The notes beneath the pieces were generated by a model, which had not been told where the DNA came from, made no database searches, and worked only from the letters and a program-made list of their open reading frames with translations. Made by a program: the position numbers and the translations under genes. This document shows, in pieces, positions 6,911 to 11,770 of a stretch of 11,770 nt of DNA. How positions within the stretch are numbered: the first letter of the stretch is position 1; every line of letters starts with the position of its first letter. The stretch lies in assembly GCA_001629235.1 (NCBI GenBank), contig LUSA01000001.1:1-11770 (forward strand), given 5' to 3'. This stretch comes from Marine group II euryarchaeote REDSEA-S43_B8 (GTDB lineage Archaea > Thermoplasmatota > Poseidoniia > Poseidoniales > Thalassarchaeaceae).

Positions 6911-6918
6911 ATTAAATA
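6911..6918 (+). promoter_or_regulatory. TATA box of hppA
   Basis: ATTAAATA lies in the 77-base gap between the amidotransferase stop and the pyrophosphatase ATG at 6957. Transcription would start around 6938-6942, leaving a leader of about 15-20 bases. The pyrophosphatase therefore appears to have its own promoter. Confidence 0.45.
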
Positions 6919-6928
6919 GAGCACTCGA

Positions 6929-6942
6929 TTCGGCGAGCCGAA
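6929..6942. repeat. Perfect inverted repeat over the predicted hppA transcription start
   Basis: TTCGGC-GA-GCCGAA is a 6-base perfect inverted repeat with a 2-base centre. It lies 11 bases downstream of the TATA-like box and 14 bases before the hppA ATG. Its position on the predicted start site suggests a repressor operator. If transcribed, it could form a small hairpin with a CGAG loop in the leader. Confidence 0.45.
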
Positions 6943-6956
6943 CTGATGGTGTAACT

Positions 6957-9035
6957 ATGGATGGAGAACAACTAGGGATGATAGGGATTGCAGCGGGTCT
7001 TTTCGGACTTGTAGTTGCATTTTTCCTATACAACAAGGTGAATTCAATAAAGATCGAAAACGAGACGGTAGCGAAGATCACTGAGCGAATCTATGATGGT
7101 GCGATGGCTTTCCTGTGGGCTGAATACAGGTTGTTATCAGGATTCATTGTAGTAGTTGCTGTAGCCCTTCTCCTAGGAGGAGAAGAAAACGGCCTCGGGT
7201 TTGAGACCATGATCGCATTCATTATTGGGGCGATATGCAGCGTAGCCGCAGGATTCTCCGGAATGCGATCTGCGACTAGTGCGAACGGTCGAACTGCTCA
7301 GGCTGCAGCCGATGGTGGCCAATCAGCCGCACTGACCACGTCATACAACGGAGGTGCAGTGATGGGTCTGGCCGTAGGAGGTCTGGGTCTAGCCGGCATC
7401 TCTCTGATGTACTACCTTACTCAAACTGAGTTCCTAACAGTTGAAAACATTGCAGGATTCGGCATGGGTGCCTCTTCAATAGCACTATTCGCAAGAGTTG
7501 GAGGTGGCATTTACACCAAGGCAGCAGACGTTGGTGCGGACCTTGTTGGAAAGGTTGAGGCGGGAATTCCCGAGGACGATCCTAGAAACCCTGGCGTGAT
7601 TGCAGACAACGTCGGGGACAACGTCGGAGATGTTGCGGGAATGGGCGCCGATATCTTCGAGTCATTCGTTGGTAGCATTATCGCAGCAATGGTGATCGCA
7701 GCAGCTAGTGAGGACCTTCTAGGGCCTGACTACGTAATGATTCCAATCGTTCTGGCAGTAGTTGGGTACATTGCTTCCATTATTGGCGTATTCTCCATTA
7801 CTGCAATGCAGAACATGGATCCAGGAGCAGCACTGAGGAATACCACTTTCATAGCCGCTGGACTTTTCATCGTAGGCGGATACTTAGCCCTGGACTACCT
7901 TGAGTTGCCCACCAAGGTAATCCAAGCTGTGGCAATAGGTTCTCTTGTAGGGATTCTAATTGGACTGGTTACTGAGTACTACACCGGAATAGAAGATGTA
8001 TTCTTCTTCAAGGTACAGGCAATCCCCTACATCGGGGAAGCAAGCAAGACCGGCAGCGCGACCAACGCCATCGCAGGATTAGCAGTAGGGATGCAGTCGG
8101 TGTTCATTCCAGTCCTACTGATGGCCGCAGGAATCTTCGGAGCAAACCATGTGATGGATGGCGGAGATCCGGGGCTGTATGGGATAGCAATGGCGGCTAT
8201 GGGGATGCTAGGCACAGTTGGCGTTACCATGACAGTGGATGCCTATGGCCCTGTAGCAGACAACGCCGGTGGAATTGCTGAAATGTCTGGTCTAGGCGAT
8301 GATGTCAGGGAGATCACAGATGGGCTCGACTCAATTGGGAACACGACCGCAGCAATAGGCAAGGGATTCGCGATTGGAAGTGCTGCTTTGACTGCCCTCG
8401 CTCTTTTCGCCGCATTCAAGACCAGTGCTAATCTTGAGGCAGCAGATCTGAGCCTGACTGAGCCGATGGTAGTAATCGGACTCCTAATCGGGGCTGCCCT
8501 ACCATTCGTTGTCGCAGCTATGACCATGAAGTCAGTTGGGAGAGCAGCCGAGGACATGATAACCGAGATTAGGAGACAGTTCAAGGAAATTGACGGCCTT
8601 CTGGAGGGTCGCGAGGGAGTTGAGCCAGACAGTGCAACCTGCGTGGACATCTCCACCAAGGCGGCCCTAAGGGAGATGGTGCTACCAGGCGTAGTGGCCG
8701 TATCGAGTCCTGTAGTCATTGGTTTACTACTAGGTAGCGCGGCACTGGGTGGAACTCTGGCAGGGGCTACTGCTAGCGGCGTCCTGATGGCGCTATTCAT
8801 GGCAAACGCAGGAGGAGCATGGGACAACGCCAAGAAGGCAATAGAGCAAGGACATATTGAGGGCGCTGCTAAGGGCGACGAAGCTCACAGTGCTGCTGTA
8901 GTGGGAGATACCATCGGAGACCCATTCAAGGACACTAGCGGCCCATCTCTGAACATACTGATCAAGCTGATGAGCATAGTCAGCGTTGTTATTGCTGGAA
9001 TGCTGACAAAGGGCGGGGAACTAGGCACTCTTTGA
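6957..9035 (+). CDS. hppA: Membrane-bound ion-translocating pyrophosphatase, K+-dependent type
   Basis: Integral membrane pump that hydrolyses pyrophosphate and moves H+ or Na+ across the cytoplasmic membrane. At 692 residues it is full length for the family, with about 16 hydrophobic helices. Catalytic motifs are intact: DVGADLVGKVE (191-201), EDDPRNPGVIADNVGDNVGD (206-225), DAYGPVADNAGGIAEM (428-443), WDNAKKAIE in the C-terminal part, and GDTIGDPFKDTSGPSLN near the end. GNTTAAIGKG (461-470) has alanine at 465 and glycine at 468, where K+-independent enzymes have lysine and threonine, so this is the K+-dependent class. The gate glutamate E235 (in DIFESFVG) sits where bacterial and archaeal Na+-PPases have theirs. 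That makes a Na+ pump possible, but H+ pumps share the feature. It has its own TATA-like promoter with an inverted repeat at the predicted start site. A lipoprotein gene follows 51 bases later. Confidence 0.96.
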   Translation: MDGEQLGMIGIAAGLFGLVVAFFLYNKVNSIKIENETVAKITERIYDGAMAFLWAEYRLLSGFIVVVAVALLLGGEENGLGFETMIAFIIGAICSVAAGFSGMRSATSANGRTAQAAADGGQSAALTTSYNGGAVMGLAVGGLGLAGISLMYYLTQTEFLTVENIAGFGMGASSIALFARVGGGIYTKAADVGADLVGKVEAGIPEDDPRNPGVIADNVGDNVGDVAGMGADIFESFVGSIIAAMVIAAASEDLLGPDYVMIPIVLAVVGYIASIIGVFSITAMQNMDPGAALRNTTFIAAGLFIVGGYLALDYLELPTKVIQAVAIGSLVGILIGLVTEYYTGIEDVFFFKVQAIPYIGEASKTGSATNAIAGLAVGMQSVFIPVLLMAAGIFGANHVMDGGDPGLYGIAMAAMGMLGTVGVTMTVDAYGPVADNAGGIAEMSGLGDDVREITDGLDSIGNTTAAIGKGFAIGSAALTALALFAAFKTSANLEAADLSLTEPMVVIGLLIGAALPFVVAAMTMKSVGRAAEDMITEIRRQFKEIDGLLEGREGVEPDSATCVDISTKAALREMVLPGVVAVSSPVVIGLLLGSAALGGTLAGATASGVLMALFMANAGGAWDNAKKAIEQGHIEGAAKGDEAHSAAVVGDTIGDPFKDTSGPSLNILIKLMSIVSVVIAGMLTKGGELGTL

Positions 9036-9086
9036 GACGAAACTAAAGAGCGTCAGACTCTTGATAGGTCGGCTCTAGCGTAGGGC

Positions 9087-10046
9087 ATGGGCCCGCATCG
9101 CGCGTTGGCAATGACCGTGGTTATTCTTTCGTTCTCCCTCGCCGGATGCACCGGAGGGTCCTCAGGAGTAGGAAGCACTGGGTCCGACGAGATTGAGGTG
9201 CCTACGTGGGAGACGGGAGACTGGTGGCTGTACACATTCTCAACCCCGGACTACAGCGACGATACTGCAAGGCTAGTTGTAGCAAGTACCAGCGAAGAAG
9301 ACGGGACTGCGTACATGTTAGCGATTTCTAGCCTGACTGAAGCAAGGAGACATGCCGTACTGAACCACAACCCTTTCCTTGGCAGGATTACCCACTCCGA
9401 TCTAGGTGCTTTCGAAAACGGAGCCCCCCAGCAAGTGCTCAGTTTCCCAATGGAGCAGGGAGACTCATGGTCATTCACCCTATTCTCAATGGAGTGGAGT
9501 GCTTTCGTTTCCGATATAGCAGGCAGTACTGCAATAGTAATCGCCAACTCTGATGATGGTTCGAGGCTAGATTACGTTTTCGACAGCGAAATTGGATTCT
9601 TCCAGTCATTCACATGGAAGGATGCTTCAGGGACATCGAACCTTAGGATGATGCTGTCTGACTCGGGTTCTGGGCACACTGGCGACGTCTACTTCGTTAG
9701 AGGGGGGGACCTCTTCAGCGAAACATGGGAAGACCCGGGCAATGACATTGAGTTTAGGGACACTTTCCTCGTCAACGACCATCCTAGTGATGGGGACTGG
9801 GATGAGATGATCTACTTCATGGACGCAGAATGTGGTTCTGGTTCATCCATTTCCTTTACGCTGAGGGACCATATGTCAATCTCAGTACTTGAGAGGATTT
9901 GGGGGCCAGGAGCTAGTGAGATGGGCACTCTGGGCACCATTCCCTATCCTTCTGGCGAATACACCCTAACTGCGACCTTCACGGGTGGATCGACTTTCCT
10001 AAGAGTCAGAATTGCCGGTGGAATCACGCAGTCCTGGACACTCTAG
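9087..10046 (+). CDS. Secreted lipoprotein of unknown function, 319 residues
   Basis: The N-terminus is a lipoprotein signal: two basic residues (MGPHRALAM), a hydrophobic run (TVVILSFSLAG) and the lipobox LAGC, with Cys21 as the likely lipid-modified residue. A Gly/Ser-rich linker (about 22-35) follows. The mature part is acidic, rich in Ser, Gly and aromatic residues, and probably all beta. Two similar motifs stand out, GDWWLYTF (44-51) and GDSWSFTLF (125-133), each preceded by a short PxxExGD-like stretch, hinting at a repeated fold. The end (YTLTATFTGGSTFLRVRIAG) also looks like a beta sandwich. There are no recognisable catalytic motifs. An internal ATG at 9111 would also leave a complete signal. 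The gene lies 51 bases after hppA and could be read from the same transcript. It shares its stop site with the convergent glutaredoxin gene. Confidence 0.82.
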   Translation: MGPHRALAMTVVILSFSLAGCTGGSSGVGSTGSDEIEVPTWETGDWWLYTFSTPDYSDDTARLVVASTSEEDGTAYMLAISSLTEARRHAVLNHNPFLGRITHSDLGAFENGAPQQVLSFPMEQGDSWSFTLFSMEWSAFVSDIAGSTAIVIANSDDGSRLDYVFDSEIGFFQSFTWKDASGTSNLRMMLSDSGSGHTGDVYFVRGGDLFSETWEDPGNDIEFRDTFLVNDHPSDGDWDEMIYFMDAECGSGSSISFTLRDHMSISVLERIWGPGASEMGTLGTIPYPSGEYTLTATFTGGSTFLRVRIAGGITQSWTL

Positions 10047-10300
10047 AGGTATTCCAGAAGGTTGTCTGAACCCCCCACGAATACGGGGGCGTCTCCTCGT
10101 AAATCGAAAACCACAGGGACCGTCCTATGACCAGTCTCCATCACCACTTCCTTTCGAAGGCCTTCGAAGTTATCCAGATTCACTTCGAAGTAAGTTAGTC
10201 CCTTGGAATCTAGGGTTCTGAAAGCCCGAGTGCAGTATGGGCATATTGTCTGTGTGAAGACCAGGAAGTCTTCATCCGTGCCTTCCAGAATTTCATGCAC
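10043..10300 (-). CDS. Glutaredoxin-like thiol-disulfide protein
   Basis: An 85-residue cytoplasmic thioredoxin-fold protein. It has the dithiol active site CPYC (C20, C23) after a first strand FLVFTQ, the cis-proline loop TVP (60-62), and a GGSDNLLEYL ending, all as in glutaredoxins and NrdH-like redoxins. It would reduce disulfides or mixed disulfides; the donor cannot be told from the sequence. GTG at 10300 is the start. It overlaps the last 8 bases of the upstream transporter gene, so the two are almost certainly translated from one mRNA. Its TAG stop occupies the same CTAG as the stop of the convergent lipoprotein gene. Length is typical of the family and the gene appears intact. Confidence 0.9.
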   Translation of the reverse strand: MHEILEGTDEDFLVFTQTICPYCTRAFRTLDSKGLTYFEVNLDNFEGLRKEVVMETGHRTVPVVFDLRGDAPVFVGGSDNLLEYL

Positions 10301-11770
10301 TCGCGACAGGCTGCTCGCCCCCTTCTTCGGTATCCCACCATGGGGATTCCCCTAGGTCATCGAATTCATCGTCACCGTCCCATCTACCTTCGAGCACGCG
10401 ATCAGTCTCATTCTCGTCTATGAAGAGTAGGAAGAAAGTGGTGACGAGGGTCAGAGCAGCACCTATGTAGATTGCAGATGTGTAGTTGAAGACGGATATC
10501 ATCCTCTCTGTCAGTGTGTATGCGAAAACGACCGAGGTATTCAGGATGGACATGTATGCTGTGAACTGGGTCCCTTCTACCTTGCTCCATGTTAGCCTCA
10601 TACATAGAGAAATAATGCAAATCAGGGCGATTCCAGCAACGAAGTACTGGCCTATCAGGTATATTGTCATGACCAATGTGTTCCCCCACATGGGCTCTAG
10701 GAAAGCAAAGGTGGCATTCGCCAGGGCCAGCACCAGGAATGAGACCATCGCTACTCTGCGAATCCCAAACTTGTCTCCGAGGATCCCGCCGATTATCTGC
10801 CCCGAAACTGAGCCGAGCAAGGCGATACCACCTACTATCCCATTGTACTTCTGTTGGGACCAGCCTGCCTCATTGATGAAGATGTCAACGTAAATCGGGC
10901 TGGTGAAGTAATACAGCTCACCGAGTAGGCCCGCTATAACCAGCAGGAATGCGGATCTGACTGAGAAGGCCTTGGTGAGGTAGAACGAAGTTCTTGCTAC
11001 AGTTTTACTGACAGACTCTGGATCGAAACGGCCGTTTCCAGGCAGATAATTGGATAGTGCACCAATTGGAGCGAGGATCAGCAAAATCGGGTTTGGCATA
11101 GCATCCTCTGATTGTGGTGAAATGAACCTTGACCTCCCCAACGAAATCACTGATAGAAGAATCAGTGCGAGGCTGATCCTATTTGTTCCAGACCACGGCC
11201 TTAGGTTAAATCCGAGGATTTGTTTTGCCTCTAGGGCAGGGAATCCTATTCGGACGTTCTTTCCGAAGCCCCAGTCTACCGTGAAGACATCCATCACGAA
11301 TCCGAATAGCCAGATACAGGCTCCCGAAACCGCGAGGAAGGAGGAGATTGATACTCGCTTGTTGGCAATACTGTAGCCGACTATTCTTGCTACTCGGAAC
11401 TCTTCCTCTTCCTCCCATGGGGCCTCTTCTGAGTCATCCACCACCTCTGCGACCAATGCCCCTGAGTCTGTACTTGAATCGAGCGAGTCTATGACATCCG
11501 TAGTTCTTGACCATGGGAACAGTTGGACGCCTGGCTTCTCGACCATGAGAAGTGGCACCATTATGATGAATGCGAGCATCACTAATTGCGCGGCTATTAC
11601 TCCAGAGATTCCTATCTTGGTGATTAATACCCCCAGGACTGCCCCTCCGAAGATGATTCCAACCCTCTTTGCGGCGAACATGAGCCCGTTCACCCTGGCT
11701 ACCTCATCGGGCTCGAGGACCTCCACTGCGAGAGCATCGGTTGCCACATCCTGCAGGGACGAGAATATGT
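10293..11770 (-). CDS. MFS transporter, AmpG/SLC33-like (partial, N-terminus beyond right edge)
   Basis: Polytopic membrane transporter of the major facilitator superfamily. The frame is open to the right edge. The first visible residues read SLQDVATDALAVEVL, the QDxxxDAxxVE pattern found at helix 4 of AmpG permeases and acetyl-CoA transporters (SLC33A1). About three helices and the true start are therefore missing. Counted from the GTG at 11747, the segment is 484 residues. It has a long acidic cytoplasmic stretch at about 85-118 (containing EEAPWEEEEEF), the C-half motif GGILGDKFGIRR and about eight or nine further helices. The tail is very acidic and tryptophan-bearing (ESPWWDTEE). The substrate is unknown: muropeptide-like sugars, acyl-CoA or other metabolites are family possibilities, and peptidoglycan fragments are unlikely in an archaeon. 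Its stop codon overlaps the glutaredoxin start by 8 bases. Confidence 0.85.
   Translation of the reverse strand, partial: IFSSLQDVATDALAVEVLEPDEVARVNGLMFAAKRVGIIFGGAVLGVLITKIGISGVIAAQLVMLAFIIMVPLLMVEKPGVQLFPWSRTTDVIDSLDSSTDSGALVAEVVDDSEEAPWEEEEEFRVARIVGYSIANKRVSISSFLAVSGACIWLFGFVMDVFTVDWGFGKNVRIGFPALEAKQILGFNLRPWSGTNRISLALILLSVISLGRSRFISPQSEDAMPNPILLILAPIGALSNYLPGNGRFDPESVSKTVARTSFYLTKAFSVRSAFLLVIAGLLGELYYFTSPIYVDIFINEAGWSQQKYNGIVGGIALLGSVSGQIIGGILGDKFGIRRVAMVSFLVLALANATFAFLEPMWGNTLVMTIYLIGQYFVAGIALICIISLCMRLTWSKVEGTQFTAYMSILNTSVVFAYTLTERMISVFNYTSAIYIGAALTLVTTFFLLFIDENETDRVLEGRWDGDDEFDDLGESPWWDTEEGGEQPVASA

Noticed and set aside
6671..7081. 136-residue minus-strand frame across the hppA promoter
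   Set aside because: It is antisense to the catalytic end of the amidotransferase and the start of hppA, and would cover the TATA-like box; no domain is seen.
8027..8833. Minus-strand frames of 67 and 196 residues
   Set aside because: They are antisense to the conserved core of the pyrophosphatase; Ala/Ser/Pro-rich composition is typical of shadow frames.
10486..11376. Plus-strand frames of 135, 66 and 108 residues
   Set aside because: They are antisense to the MFS transporter, whose helices and motifs are continuous in this region.
1..11770. CRISPR arrays, tRNA genes, insertion sequences, attachment sites
   Set aside because: Reading through the sequence showed no regularly spaced repeats, no tRNA-like TTCRANNC boxes with matching arms in the short gaps, and no transposase-like protein or paired terminal repeats.

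Overview
This window looks like a gene-dense stretch of a euryarchaeal chromosome, most likely a marine planktonic lineage such as Marine Group II (Poseidoniales). The assignment is an inference. It rests on the archaeal/eukaryote-type IleRS, the membrane pyrophosphatase, the AT-rich TATA-like boxes placed for leaderless or short-leader transcripts, the few Shine-Dalgarno sites, GTG starts, and secreted proteins with Asp-rich DxDGDG stretches. No mobile elements, CRISPR arrays, rRNA or tRNA genes were seen. No stretch longer than about 100 bases lacks a gene.

Layout. Bases 1-2354 (minus) are ileS, cut at the left edge after the KMSKS loop and the start of the anticodon-binding domain. A plus-strand cluster runs divergently from it: an HMA metal-binding domain fused to a DUF4396-type membrane domain (2461-3102), ammonia-dependent NAD+ synthetase nadE (3112-3888), and a 51-residue single-helix membrane protein (3898-4053). 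Facing it on the minus strand are a secreted/membrane hypothetical gene interrupted by an apparent frameshift (4055-4808) and a three-helix membrane protein (4841-5230). A divergent small membrane protein (5309-5641) abuts, with no spacer, a convergent stand-alone NifU C-terminal-type iron-sulfur protein (5642-5917). Divergent from that is an orphan class I glutamine amidotransferase (about 5974-6879).

The right half opens with a promoter carrying a perfect inverted repeat in front of the K+-dependent-type membrane pyrophosphatase hppA (6957-9035). A secreted lipoprotein of unknown function follows (9087-10046). Its TAG stop shares one CTAG palindrome with the stop of the convergent glutaredoxin gene (10043-10300). 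That gene overlaps an AmpG/SLC33-like major facilitator transporter (10293 to the right edge), forming a two-gene minus-strand operon.

Working together. Most of the window is housekeeping: Ile-tRNA charging, NAD synthesis, PPi-driven ion pumping, Fe-S assembly and thiol redox. Small and secreted proteins of unknown role are interspersed. I see no clear new defence or biosynthetic system. The least described items are the HMA-DUF4396 fusion next to nadE, the broken Cys-rich surface protein with a basic cytoplasmic tail, the repeat-motif lipoprotein, and the orphan amidotransferase.
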